Positions 37,611-47,709 of a stretch of DNA of 64,000 nucleotides are shown here, one piece after another. Under the pieces are notes generated by a model. The model had not been told where the DNA came from, did not search any database, and was given only the letters and a program-made list of their open reading frames with translations. The stretch lies in assembly GCF_902459555.1 (NCBI RefSeq), contig NZ_CABPSM010000001.1, forward strand, positions 620,001 to 684,000, written 5' to 3'. The DNA is from Pandoraea horticolens. GTDB taxonomy: Bacteria; Pseudomonadota; Gammaproteobacteria; Burkholderiales; Burkholderiaceae. The translations under genes were made by a program, and so were the position numbers. The stretch's first letter is position 1. Every line of letters starts with the position of its first letter.

Positions 37611-38417
37611 ATGACGATGGAACGTCTTATCGAGGTGGGCGACGCCATGCTGCGGGTGGCCATCGACGGCGACGATCGGGCACCGGCGCTCGTGCTGTCC
37701 AATTCGTTGGGCACGACGCTCGACATGTGGGCGCCGCAAGTGGCTGCTCTCGCGCGCGAATTTCGCGTGATCCGTTACGACACGCGCGGACACGGCGGTT
37801 CGTCCGTGACGCCGGGACCGTATGCCATCGACCAATTGGGCCGCGACGTGATCGCACTGCTCGACGCATTGCATATCGAGCGTGCGAGTCTGGCCGGGGT
37901 CTCGATGGGCGGCATGACGGGCATGTGGCTGGGCATTCGTGCGCCGCAGCGGCTCGAGCGTCTGGCGATCGTCTGCTCGTCCGCACACATCGGCGGCGAG
38001 GATGGCTGGAACGCCCGCATTCGCACCGTGCAGGCCGATGGCATGAGCGCAGTCGCCGATGCGGTGGTGTCGCGCTGGTTCACGCCTGAGTTCGCACAAC
38101 GCGAACCCGCGCTCATCGAACGCATGAAAACGATGTTCCGCTCGCTCTCGGCAGACGGCTACGCCGCGGCGTGCGCAGCCGTGCGCGACATGAATCAGCT
38201 TGACGAGATTGCGTCGATCACGGCGCCGACGCTCGTGATTACCGGCTCGGGTGATCTGGCGACGCCGCCCGCGATGTCGAGTGCGATGGTCGAACGTATT
38301 CCCGGTGCGCAGCAGGTCATCGTGCCGGGCGCGCATCTGTCGAACATCGAGTGCGCGCCGGCCGTCACCGAGGCGCTGCTGACCTTCTTGCAGGGGAAGA
38401 CGCCGGCGGGCGCGTAA
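37611..38417 (+). CDS. pcaD: 3-oxoadipate enol-lactonase
   Basis: A 268-residue alpha/beta hydrolase. The opening LSNSLGTTLDMWAPQ, the nucleophile elbow GVSMGGMTG and the late His in GAHLSNIE complete the triad. It hydrolyses the enol-lactone to 3-oxoadipate. GAGGAGACGAG precedes the ATG, 13 bases after pcaC. It ends the operon; pcaIJ and pcaF, needed for the next two steps, are not in the window. Confidence 0.94.
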   Translation: MTMERLIEVGDAMLRVAIDGDDRAPALVLSNSLGTTLDMWAPQVAALAREFRVIRYDTRGHGGSSVTPGPYAIDQLGRDVIALLDALHIERASLAGVSMGGMTGMWLGIRAPQRLERLAIVCSSAHIGGEDGWNARIRTVQADGMSAVADAVVSRWFTPEFAQREPALIERMKTMFRSLSADGYAAACAAVRDMNQLDEIASITAPTLVITGSGDLATPPAMSSAMVERIPGAQQVIVPGAHLSNIECAPAVTEALLTFLQGKTPAGA

Positions 38418-38489
38418 GCGCTGACTGCCCGCGTGAGCACGGGGGCGAGGCGCTCGACGGAGCCGCCTCGCCAACCCGGCCGAGTGTTG

Positions 38490-39416
38490 TCATTCGTCGC
38501 CCAGATGGGTGTTTTGCGCCGTGCGCCGGAAGGCCGACGGCGTGACACCGACATGCCGTTTGAAGACCCGGCAGAAATACGCGGGGTCCTGAAAGCCCAG
38601 TTCGTAGGCAACGTGCGAGACGGGCGCGGGGATGTAGATGAGCTTGCGGCGCGCTTCGAGCATCAGGCGGTCCTGCACCAGGTCGAAGGCCGATTTGCCG
38701 GCGATACGGCGGCACAGCCGGTTGAGCTTGCTCTCGGTGACATGCAGCCGTTCGGCGTAGGCCGGCATGGCCCAGGCTTCGGTGTAATGCGTCTCCACCA
38801 GCGCGCGAAATCGGGCGAACAGATCCAGCTCCGTGCGCCCGGAGCGTGCTGCGGAATCGTGAAGCGCATGCAGCCTAGCGAGCAGCAGCAGCACGCTGCG
38901 CGTGAGCCATCCGACCATTTCCGCGTGCCCCAGTTGCGGGCGCGAAAACTCGTCCATGATCAGGCCAAGCAACGTGTAGAGGCGGTCGCGCGTTTGCGGC
39001 GCATCGCCCAGCGAGAAGAGCCACGGCTTGCTCAGCAACGACTCCATATCGGCGTCGGCCCCGATGGCTGCGTCGAAAGGCACGCTCTGCGCCATCGTGA
39101 GGACGAAGCCATGTGCGCCGCGCGAGAAGCGGAAGTTGTGCACGGCGGACGGATGCACCGTGATGACGGCCGGACCTTCGACTTCCCATGTCGCGTCGTC
39201 GACGTTTGCCTCGACCGTTCCCTCGAAAATCGCCAGCACCTGAAAGAGTCCCAGATGCCGATGGGTATCGATATGCCAGTCGTAGAGGCGGCTGCGGGTT
39301 TCGATCCACTCGATATGGACGAAATCGGCACTGTCGGTTTCCGTCAATTCTCCGTACAGCGAGAATTCCGGAATCGTCTCGCGCGCCGCGCGCAGTCGGG
39401 GTGACGCGCCTGACAT
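38490..39416 (-). CDS. AraC-family regulator of pobA (PobR-like)
   Basis: About 308 residues. An N-terminal cupin sensor (WHIDTHRHLGLFQVL) is followed by two C-terminal HTHs (LHVTESKLNRLCRRIAGKS and VSHVAYELGFQDPAYFCRVFKR). Proteins of this type (PobC/PobR) activate 4-hydroxybenzoate hydroxylase genes on binding 4-hydroxybenzoate. It is divergent from pobA, which is the expected target. The ATG at 39416 has AAGGGA eight bases upstream; the frame is open to 39476. Confidence 0.87.
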   Translation of the reverse strand: MSGASPRLRAARETIPEFSLYGELTETDSADFVHIEWIETRSRLYDWHIDTHRHLGLFQVLAIFEGTVEANVDDATWEVEGPAVITVHPSAVHNFRFSRGAHGFVLTMAQSVPFDAAIGADADMESLLSKPWLFSLGDAPQTRDRLYTLLGLIMDEFSRPQLGHAEMVGWLTRSVLLLLARLHALHDSAARSGRTELDLFARFRALVETHYTEAWAMPAYAERLHVTESKLNRLCRRIAGKSAFDLVQDRLMLEARRKLIYIPAPVSHVAYELGFQDPAYFCRVFKRHVGVTPSAFRRTAQNTHLGDE

Positions 39417-39645
39417 ACTGGTTTTCCCTTGGAAGAGGTTGTCAAAAAAGTACAAGAAAGTCGTCGATTCATCCATTCAACACGCCGTGCGTGCTCCATA
39501 AGATATGACGCATTCGCCCCTCGTGACAAGGCGTGAACGCATTTTTAGACATGCTCGTTTACGCGCAGTCCTAAGCTGGTGCAGCGTGCGCAAGGCAACC
39601 AAGAAATGCAATCCGCACGCATGCCGTTCACCTGTCGCGACATGA

Positions 39646-40875
<1,230 letters not shown>

Positions 40876-40877
40876 CG

Positions 40878-40906
40878 ACCGGTGGCGCCGGGATAGCGCC
40901 ACCGGT
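40878..40906 (+). terminator. terminator-like hairpin after pobA
   Basis: Eleven-base arms ACCGGTGGCGC and GCGCCACCGGT with a seven-base loop start two bases after the pobA stop. No T tract follows, so it may instead act in mRNA stability. Confidence 0.5.
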
Positions 40907-41150
40907 GTGCGATAGCCACCGCCGGTGGCCGCTTGCATAACCGTCCGTTATAGATGACCTGACGAAAGATCATTTTGACGGGCAGTTGAAAGACGTACAG
41001 TAGCGGCAGAAATCGACGCCGCCGCACCGCTACGTCAAGACAGTAACAGGCGCTTTCCCCCCCAGACGGCCTAGCGTACAGAGGCGGCGACGAATTCAGA
41101 ATAATAATGGGATGACAAACGGGGCGGCCACGCCCCGAGGAGACAGTTTC

Positions 41151-42527
41151 ATGAGTCAATCGCGCGCGGTGGACGTGCCCGCCTATATCAACGCACAACG
41201 ATTTTCCGGCTATCAATGGCTGGTGCTGATCCTGTGTTTCTTCGTGGTGGCCATCGACGGCTTCGATACGGCTGCCATCGGTTACATCGCCCCCTCGCTC
41301 GTGCAGCAATGGCATATCGATCGCGGCTCGCTCGGGCCGGTGCTCTCGGCCGCGCTCTTCGGTCTGGCCGGTGGTGCGATCTTCGCTGGGCCGCTCGCCG
41401 ACAAGCTGGGACGCAAGACGCTGCTGGTGCTCTCGGTCGTCTTCTTCGGCGTTGCGAGTCTTGCCACGGCCTTTGCACAGGATCTCGACACGCTGACCGC
41501 GCTGCGCTTTCTCACGGGGCTGGGGCTTGGCGCGGCCATGCCCAACGCCGTGACGCTGATCTCGGAGTACGCGCCGGAGTCGCGTCGCGCCGTGATCGTC
41601 AACACCATGTTTTGCGGCTTCCCGCTCGGGGCATCGATCGGTGGATTCGTCGCCTCGTGGCTCATTCCGCACTTCGGCTGGCATAGCGTGCTGGTTCTCG
41701 GCGGTGTGCTGCCGCTGGCGCTCTCGGTGCTGCTCATCCTGTGTCTGCCGGAATCGGTGAAGTTTCTCGTCGTGCGGCAAAAACCGATTGAACACGTGCG
41801 TCGCATTCTGTCGCGCATCTCGGGCGAATCGCTCAGCGATGTCGACGAGTTCACCGTCAACGAAGCGGCACCGAAGCGCGCGGGTTCTGCCGTGAGCGTG
41901 GTGCTCTCGAAGCCGTACGGTTTCGGTTCGGTGATGCTGTGGCTCACGTACTTCATGGGGCTCGTGATCTTCTATCTGCTCACGAGCTGGATGCCGATCC
42001 TGTTCAAGGATGCGGGCTTTACCATCGAACGCGCCGCGCTCATCACGGCCCTGTTCCCGCTGGGCGGGGGCATCGGCACGGTTCTGTCGGGCTGGCTGAT
42101 GGACAAGTTCAACGCCCAGAAGGTGGTGGCCGTGGGGTACGCGCTCACCGCAGTGCTGGTGTATGCGGTCGGTCAGGCGATAGGCAATATCGGCTTGCTG
42201 GTGGCGCTGATTTTCCTTGCCGGCACCGCGATGAACGGTGCGCAGTCGTCGATGCCGTCGCTCGCCGCCATGTTCTATCCAACGCATGGTCGCGCCACAG
42301 GCGTGGCGTGGATGCTCGGCATCGGGCGCTTCGGCGGCATCGCGGGGGCATTGTTGGGGGCAGAATTGATGCGCCGTCATCTCGGCTTCTCTGCGACGTT
42401 TTCCCTGCTGGCCATTCCGGCCGTGATCGCCACCGTCGCGCTGCTGGCAAAAAACGCGTGGGAGCGTGCGCGCGGTCATCTTCCGACGACGTCGAACGAC
42501 GCACGCAACTCTGCCGCCATGCATTGA
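41151..42527 (+). CDS. AAHS-family aromatic acid transporter (PcaK-like)
   Basis: A 458-residue protein with twelve membrane helices. The AAHS signature AIDGFDTAAIGYIAPSL in helix 1 and FAGPLADKLGRKTLLVLS after helix 2 are diagnostic. The N-terminus VDVPAYINAQRFSGYQW resembles PcaK, the 4-hydroxybenzoate/protocatechuate permease. GAGGAGA lies before the ATG at 41151. It lies 275 bases downstream of pobA, so it may have its own promoter. A strong terminator follows. Confidence 0.9.
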   Translation: MSQSRAVDVPAYINAQRFSGYQWLVLILCFFVVAIDGFDTAAIGYIAPSLVQQWHIDRGSLGPVLSAALFGLAGGAIFAGPLADKLGRKTLLVLSVVFFGVASLATAFAQDLDTLTALRFLTGLGLGAAMPNAVTLISEYAPESRRAVIVNTMFCGFPLGASIGGFVASWLIPHFGWHSVLVLGGVLPLALSVLLILCLPESVKFLVVRQKPIEHVRRILSRISGESLSDVDEFTVNEAAPKRAGSAVSVVLSKPYGFGSVMLWLTYFMGLVIFYLLTSWMPILFKDAGFTIERAALITALFPLGGGIGTVLSGWLMDKFNAQKVVAVGYALTAVLVYAVGQAIGNIGLLVALIFLAGTAMNGAQSSMPSLAAMFYPTHGRATGVAWMLGIGRFGGIAGALLGAELMRRHLGFSATFSLLAIPAVIATVALLAKNAWERARGHLPTTSNDARNSAAMH

Positions 42528-42567
42528 CGTCCGTCGGGTCGATTGATCGTAGTCGTGGCAGTTTGTG

Positions 42568-42595
42568 ATGCGGCGCTCTGAGCGCCGCATTTTTA
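42568..42595 (+). terminator. rho-independent terminator after the AAHS transporter
   Basis: Ten-base perfect arms ATGCGGCGCT and AGCGCCGCAT with a three-base loop run into TTTTA. It separates the convergent transporter and DUF72 genes. Confidence 0.88.
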
Positions 42596-42624
42596 TTGCG
42601 CGATGCGCACCTGCCGGGATGCTG

Positions 42625-43473
42625 TCAGCGTTTTGCCAATGCGTCGATCATTGCCATCGCGGCAACTGGATTGCGTTCCTTGAAGCCGCTGATGATATAG
42701 AGAAACACATCGCGGTGTTTCGCCTTGGGCGGGGCGCCAGCGATGGTGTCGAGATCCTTCGGTGCGCCGCCCTGCGCGAAAGTTTTTGCGCGCGTCAGCC
42801 ACTGCGTCATCGCCTTCGGGGCGTAGCCGAGCGTGTAGCGTTCTTCCGTACCCATGAGACGCGCGTAGACGAACGGGGCGGTGACGTCGGCAATGCAGGG
42901 GAATTTCGCGTCTCCGGCAAGGACGATTGCCATGTGGTACTTGCGCGCCAGCGCGACGAACTCGGGCACGGCAAAACTCTCGTGCCGGACTTCCAGCGCA
43001 TGACGGATCGGATGGCCGCCCGCTTTCGCCGGCAGAAGACTCAGGAAATGCTCGAAGTCTTGCGCATCGAACGCTTTCGTCGGCGCGAATTGCCAGTTCA
43101 CCGGGCCGAGTTTCTTGCCTAGTTCCAGCACACCGCTGTCGAAGAAGCGCTCGACCGATTCGCCCGCTTCACCGAGCACGCGCCGATGCGTGGCGTAGCC
43201 CGATGCCTTGACCGAAAACACGAAGTCGTCCGGGGTTTCCTCGAACCAACGGCGAAACGTCGACGGCTTTTGCGAGCCGTAGAACGTGCTGTTGATCTCT
43301 ATGGAAGTGAGGTGCTGGCTGGCGTATTCGAGTTCGCGGCGCTTCGGCCACTTCTCGGGATAGAACGTACCTTGCCATGGCGCGAAATTCCAGCCGCCGA
43401 CGCCGATACGAATGCGATTTCCGGGCGACGTGCGGGTCGCGGCCGGCGCTTGGGAGGTGGGAGTCGTCGCCAT
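42625..43473 (-). CDS. DUF72 (YecE-like) family protein
   Basis: A 282-residue TIM-barrel protein of the DUF72 family. IRIGVGGWNFAPWQGTFYP at the start, LTSIEINSTFYGSQKPSTFRRW and ALEVRHESF are the conserved blocks. Its biochemical function is not known. The length is usual and nothing is missing. It lies alone between a terminator and the CLC gene on the same strand, 110 bases upstream. Confidence 0.9.
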   Translation of the reverse strand: MATTPTSQAPAATRTSPGNRIRIGVGGWNFAPWQGTFYPEKWPKRRELEYASQHLTSIEINSTFYGSQKPSTFRRWFEETPDDFVFSVKASGYATHRRVLGEAGESVERFFDSGVLELGKKLGPVNWQFAPTKAFDAQDFEHFLSLLPAKAGGHPIRHALEVRHESFAVPEFVALARKYHMAIVLAGDAKFPCIADVTAPFVYARLMGTEERYTLGYAPKAMTQWLTRAKTFAQGGAPKDLDTIAGAPPKAKHRDVFLYIISGFKERNPVAAMAMIDALAKR

Positions 43474-43582
43474 CGGGTGTCGCGCATGGCGTCATGCGCA
43501 TTCGGTGGGATGAAACTCCCGATGGTGAAGCCATGAGGCGACGCGCGTCAATGGGGGCGACGGCACGTCGCCGTGCCGGCGA

Positions 43583-45376
43583 TCAGTGACGTCGGCGTCC
43601 GAGATGAAGCATGCGCTCGCGCACCTCCTCTTCGGCGCGCCAGTGCTCGGCCGGTTTGACCAGATCGCTGCGGCTGACGATGCCGATGAGCTTGCGCGAG
43701 GTCGCATCGCTCACCACAGGCAGGCGCTCCAGTTGGTGCGCGGCGAAGCGTGCCGACACGATCCGCCCGGTCTCCGAAGGCAGCGCAACGAGCGGTGGAT
43801 TGACACCGTACAATTCGCCCAGCGTTTTCAGCCCTTGCGCCTGAGCGCGCGTGAGCGCCTGCCGGTCGACCATGCCCAGCACGGCGTGCGACGCATCGAC
43901 CACCGGGTACGCGCGATGGCGCTGACTCGCACCAAAGGCTTCCTTCGTCGCATCCTCAATCGACATGATGTCGCCCAGCGCTACCGGCTCGCGTGTCATC
44001 AACTCGCCCACATGCAGGCGTTCCAGCGGGTCGACGCCGTATTCGCGATGGATGTGACGCCCGCGTCGCGCGAGCTTCTCCGTCATGATCGAGCGCGGCA
44101 TGATCCAGATCGTCACGCCATACGATACGCCGCAAGTGAGCAGCAGTGGCAGCAATGCATTCACGTCGTGCGTGAGGCCGAGTGCGAAGACGATGGCGGT
44201 CAGCGGTGCGCCCAGCACGCCCGCGAGGGTGGCGGCCATGCACACGAGTGCCCACAGCGAGACGTCGCCGCCGGGCAGTACCGGCGCGAGCAGCGTGCCG
44301 AGCCCTGCGCCGATCATGAGCAGCGGGGCGAGCACCCCGCCCGAGGTGCACGAGCCCAGCGCAATCGCCCAGATGATCGCCTTGACGAGCAGCAGCGCCA
44401 GCGCCGCATGCAGGGGGAAGTGTCCGGCGAGCAAGTCTGCGATGACGTCGTAACCGACGCCCAGTGCGCGCGGCTGGAAGTAGCCGCCGATGCCGACCGC
44501 CAGGCCGCCGATGGCGGGCCACCACATCCAGTGCACAGGCAGCTTGTGAAAGCCGTCTTCGATAGCGTAGAGGGCGCGCGACATGCCCGCAGACAGGATG
44601 CCCGCACACCCCCCCGCGAGCAGACACGAGAATAGCGCGATGGGGGCGACGTCGGGGGTTGCCATGGGGAAGAGCGGGCCGGCTTCGAGCATCAGCGGCC
44701 GGGCGAAGCCTGCGACGGCACAGGCGACGATCACCGGCAGCAAACTGCGCGGACGCCATTCGAACAGCAGCAGTTCCACTGCAAGCAGGACGGCAGCGAC
44801 CGGTGTGCCGAACACGGCCGTCATACCGGCGGCGGCGCCCGCGACAAGCAGCGTCTTACGTTCGGCGGCGCTCAGATGGAAGTACTGGGCGATGAGCGAG
44901 CCGATGGCGCCGCCCGTCATGATGATCGGACCTTCAGCGCCAAATGGGCCGCCGCTGCCGATCACGATGCCCGACGACAGCGGTTTGAGAACGGCCACGC
45001 GCGGCGACATCTTGCTCTTGCCGAACAGAATTGCCTCGATGGCTTCCGGAATACCGTGGCCGCGAATCTTGTCGCTGCCGAATCGCGCCATCACTCCGAC
45101 GATGAGGCCGCCGATGACCGGCAACACGATGACTACGGCCCCCAGCGTGTGATTGGCGGGCGAGCGCGGGGCGAACGACAGTGTCTGATAGAAGAAAAGG
45201 TTGGTGAAGCCTTGAATCAGGTGCAGCAGCAGCCACGCGGCGGGCACACCGCAAAAACCGATGACGGCGGCCAGCGCAAGCAGCCGTGGCAAACCCGGCG
45301 CCCGTGCGAAGTCACGCGCATGCGGGGGCGCGGCCATGGGCGAGTGAGGTGAAGCGGTATGGGGTGCGGAATCCAT
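43583..45376 (-). CDS. CLC-family chloride channel/transporter with CBS domains
   Basis: About 597 residues. The CLC membrane core (about 30-430) has GSGGPFGAEGPI, carrying the gating Glu in the GxEGP motif, and GSCTSGGVLAPLLMIGAGLG. Two C-terminal CBS domains (about 465-585) are probably regulatory, as in eukaryotic-like bacterial CLCs. It moves chloride or fluoride across the inner membrane; the ion cannot be decided. The frame opens at a GTG at 45406, but the ATG at 45376 avoids overlap with the MarR gene. The MarR gene lies 13 bases upstream on the same strand. Confidence 0.88.
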   Translation of the reverse strand: MDSAPHTASPHSPMAAPPHARDFARAPGLPRLLALAAVIGFCGVPAAWLLLHLIQGFTNLFFYQTLSFAPRSPANHTLGAVVIVLPVIGGLIVGVMARFGSDKIRGHGIPEAIEAILFGKSKMSPRVAVLKPLSSGIVIGSGGPFGAEGPIIMTGGAIGSLIAQYFHLSAAERKTLLVAGAAAGMTAVFGTPVAAVLLAVELLLFEWRPRSLLPVIVACAVAGFARPLMLEAGPLFPMATPDVAPIALFSCLLAGGCAGILSAGMSRALYAIEDGFHKLPVHWMWWPAIGGLAVGIGGYFQPRALGVGYDVIADLLAGHFPLHAALALLLVKAIIWAIALGSCTSGGVLAPLLMIGAGLGTLLAPVLPGGDVSLWALVCMAATLAGVLGAPLTAIVFALGLTHDVNALLPLLLTCGVSYGVTIWIMPRSIMTEKLARRGRHIHREYGVDPLERLHVGELMTREPVALGDIMSIEDATKEAFGASQRHRAYPVVDASHAVLGMVDRQALTRAQAQGLKTLGELYGVNPPLVALPSETGRIVSARFAAHQLERLPVVSDATSRKLIGIVSRSDLVKPAEHWRAEEEVRERMLHLGRRRH

Positions 45377-45389
45377 GATGGTGCCGTGA

Positions 45390-45827
45390 TTACAGATGAA
45401 CGCCACGAATGTGGAAGATGTCTGCGAAGGTGCTCAACTCGTTGCGATGCTGGGCGGCGAGGTTGGCGAGACACGCGTCGCCTGCCGCCGACAAATGCAC
45501 TTCCACCACGCGCCGGTCGCTCTCGTTCTGACGACGGGTGACGAGCCCGGCTCTCTCGCAACGGGCGACAAGTGCCACCACGCTGTGATGCACGGCTTGC
45601 AAACGTTCGGCCAATTCACTGATGGACGCCCAGTCGCGCCCCGGTATACCTTTGACGTGCAGCAGCAACAGATATTGCTGAGGCGTGATGCCACCTTCGC
45701 GCGCCGCTGTCTCGCTGAAATTGAGGAAGCGGCGCAAGCGATAGCGGAATTTCGAAAGTGCTTCGAAATCGCTCTTGGTCAGCGCGTCGGCGGTGATCGG
45801 CGAACCGGGCGAGGCAGATGCAGACAT
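45390..45827 (-). CDS. MarR-family regulator upstream of the CLC gene
   Basis: A 145-residue MarR protein with the winged helix in GGITPQQYLLLLHVKG, SISELAERLQAVHHSVVALV and RRQNESDRRVVEVHLSAAG. It lies just upstream of the CLC gene and is probably co-transcribed. A perfect 8-base-arm palindrome lies 43 bases upstream of its start, suggesting autoregulation. Confidence 0.88.
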   Translation of the reverse strand: MSASASPGSPITADALTKSDFEALSKFRYRLRRFLNFSETAAREGGITPQQYLLLLHVKGIPGRDWASISELAERLQAVHHSVVALVARCERAGLVTRRQNESDRRVVEVHLSAAGDACLANLAAQHRNELSTFADIFHIRGVHL

Positions 45828-45869
45828 GGGCGGAAGGGCGTGGGACGCCGGAAGGTCCGAAAGCCGAAA

Positions 45870-45892
45870 AATATATCACAATGCGATATATT
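45870..45892. promoter_or_regulatory. candidate autoregulatory MarR operator
   Basis: AATATATC-ACAATGC-GATATATT is an inverted repeat with perfect 8-base arms and total length 23, typical for MarR dimers. It is in the promoter region of the MarR-CLC pair. Binding is inferred. Confidence 0.55.
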
Positions 45893-46067
45893 CGGTGGCC
45901 TTAGGGATAGCCGGGATGACAAACGGGGCCCGTAACGTGCAGAATCGCGAAAAAACGAGACTCAGCAGTTGACTGGAACTCGATCCCCGCCGAGATGCTG
46001 GAGTGTGGTTGCCATGTATTGGTGACGAGCGTCGTTCGAGCGGGCCGACCTCTGACAGGGAGGAGAC

Positions 46068-46310
46068 ATGGCTTCCACGGTCCGACGCCGCTGGCGTACG
46101 GGAACGTTGTTGTTGCTGTCGGTGGCACTCGGCTCCACAGTTGCCGCCTATCACTACGCCACCGGTTTCGAGCTGGGCGGCGGTGTCTTTGAGCAGATCG
46201 GATTCGGACGTCAGGGCACGTCGTCCGGGCCGGTCGCGCATGCGCGCGGTGCGCCATCGTCTTGTCCAGGAGGCGATTGCCGCGGCGCGTCGACGTCGCA
46301 GGCGCACTGA
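46068..46310 (+). CDS. small predicted membrane or exported protein
   Basis: An 80-residue protein I do not recognise. An Arg-rich N-terminus (MASTVRRRWR) is followed by one hydrophobic helix (about 11-27) and a Gly/Ser-rich tail with two Cys in APSSCPGGDC. The strong GGGAGGAGAC site just before the ATG is the main argument that it is real. The positive-inside N-terminus suggests an inner-membrane anchor with an external tail. It has no obvious partner. Confidence 0.55.
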   Translation: MASTVRRRWRTGTLLLLSVALGSTVAAYHYATGFELGGGVFEQIGFGRQGTSSGPVAHARGAPSSCPGGDCRGASTSQAH

Positions 46311-46444
46311 ATCTGCTTGACGCCGCCCCTCGTTGGCGGGCGCGGCACTCCCGCTTGGAATACGTGACGCAGGCCGATGGCCATGGTGTGCCGGGTCGTA
46401 TCTCGGGCCGGGGCTATGCATGCCCCACGCGGTAATATCGCGCG

Positions 46445-47665
46445 ATGGACTCCCTCATCGCCGCTTCCGCCCGCGCGTTGGCTGCGGGCGACCCGCTGGG
46501 CGCGTTGCACCGTGTCGCGCTTCGCGACGATCCGCCTGCGCTCGCGCTGCGCGGTATCGCGATGGCGCAGCTTGGCGATTACGCGCGAGCCCGGGAACTG
46601 CTCAAACGCGCCGCGCGGGGCTTCGGAACCCACGAGGCACTCGCCCGCGCGCGATGCGTCGTCGCCGATGCCGAAGTCGCGCTCGCCATGCGTGATCTGA
46701 GCGGGACCACTCGCTCGCTGCAAGACGCCGCGTCCCTGCTTGCAGCGCATGACGACTTCCCCAACGCCATGCTCGCGCGGCTACTCATTGCTCGCCGCCT
46801 GTTGCTCGTCGGCAAACTCGATGCCGCCGCGCAGGCGCTGCACGACGCTCCGTTGCCCAACGTACCGGCGCGACACGTTGCCGTTCATGCCCTGATCGTC
46901 GCGGAATTGGCGCTGCGCACGCTGCGGATTGGCGACGCCCGCAATGCGCTCGCCCGTGCGCAGGACGCAGCGGTTGCCGCTGGCGTGCCAGCGCTGCGTG
47001 CCGAAATCGGGAGCCTGAACGATGCGCTGGGGCGTCCGGCCGCGCGGCAGTGGCAAGCGCACGGCGAACGTGCGCTGCGCCTCGACGAGGTGGTGACGCT
47101 GCTTCACTCGAACGCATTGGTGATCGACGCCTGCCGTCGTGGCGTGAGCATCCGCAACACGTGGCGGCCGCTCGCAAAACGGCCCGTGCTTTTCACACTG
47201 GCGCTGCAATTGGCGCGCGCGTGGCCCGGCGACGTCGACCGGGAAACGCTGATTGCAGAAGCCTTTCGGCTGCGTCACCCGGACGAGACGCACCGCGTGC
47301 GTCTGCGTGTCGAAATCGGGCGTCTGCGCGCGCGACTCAAGGGCATTGCGGAGATCGACGCGACACCGCGCGGCTTCGCCTTGCGAACCGCCACCGCTGC
47401 CGCGATCACCGTGCTGTTGCCGCCCATCGACGGCGAACGTGCATCGTTGATCGCGTTGCTGGCAGATGGCGCGGCGTGGTCGACCTCCGCGTTGGCGCTA
47501 GCGCTCGGCGCCAGCCAACGCACCGTGCAACGTGCCTTGGGCGAACTCGAATCGCAAGGCCGGGTACGTGCCATCGGCCGCGCCAGAGCGCAGCGCTGGA
47601 TGACACCGCCGCTCACCGAATTCACGACGATTTTGTTACTCCCTGCCGGATGGTCGTTTGGCTAG
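46445..47665 (+). CDS. TPR-like plus winged-helix regulator, function unknown
   Basis: A 406-residue protein. Residues about 1-190 are Ala/Leu-rich repeats of helical hairpins (TPR-like, e.g. LRGIAMAQLGDYARARELLKRA). About 210-320 resemble a winged-helix/OmpR-like region (LAKRPVLFTLALQLARAWPG, RVRLRVEIGRLRARLKGI). The end (about 345-385) has an HTH: SALALALGASQRTVQRALGELESQG. It looks like a cytoplasmic transcription factor with no receiver domain. The beta-propeller gene follows after 44 bases and may be its target. Confidence 0.65.
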   Translation: MDSLIAASARALAAGDPLGALHRVALRDDPPALALRGIAMAQLGDYARARELLKRAARGFGTHEALARARCVVADAEVALAMRDLSGTTRSLQDAASLLAAHDDFPNAMLARLLIARRLLLVGKLDAAAQALHDAPLPNVPARHVAVHALIVAELALRTLRIGDARNALARAQDAAVAAGVPALRAEIGSLNDALGRPAARQWQAHGERALRLDEVVTLLHSNALVIDACRRGVSIRNTWRPLAKRPVLFTLALQLARAWPGDVDRETLIAEAFRLRHPDETHRVRLRVEIGRLRARLKGIAEIDATPRGFALRTATAAAITVLLPPIDGERASLIALLADGAAWSTSALALALGASQRTVQRALGELESQGRVRAIGRARAQRWMTPPLTEFTTILLLPAGWSFG

Positions 47666-47709
47666 AGTGGTCTTGCACGCCGGCCATGGCGTAACGACAG
47701 GAGACTGAC

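Noticed and set aside
38444-38472. Hairpin GGCGAGGC/GCCTCGCC between pcaD and the AraC gene as a bidirectional terminator
   Set aside because: There is a 13-base loop and no T tract on either side; such hairpins are common at this GC content.
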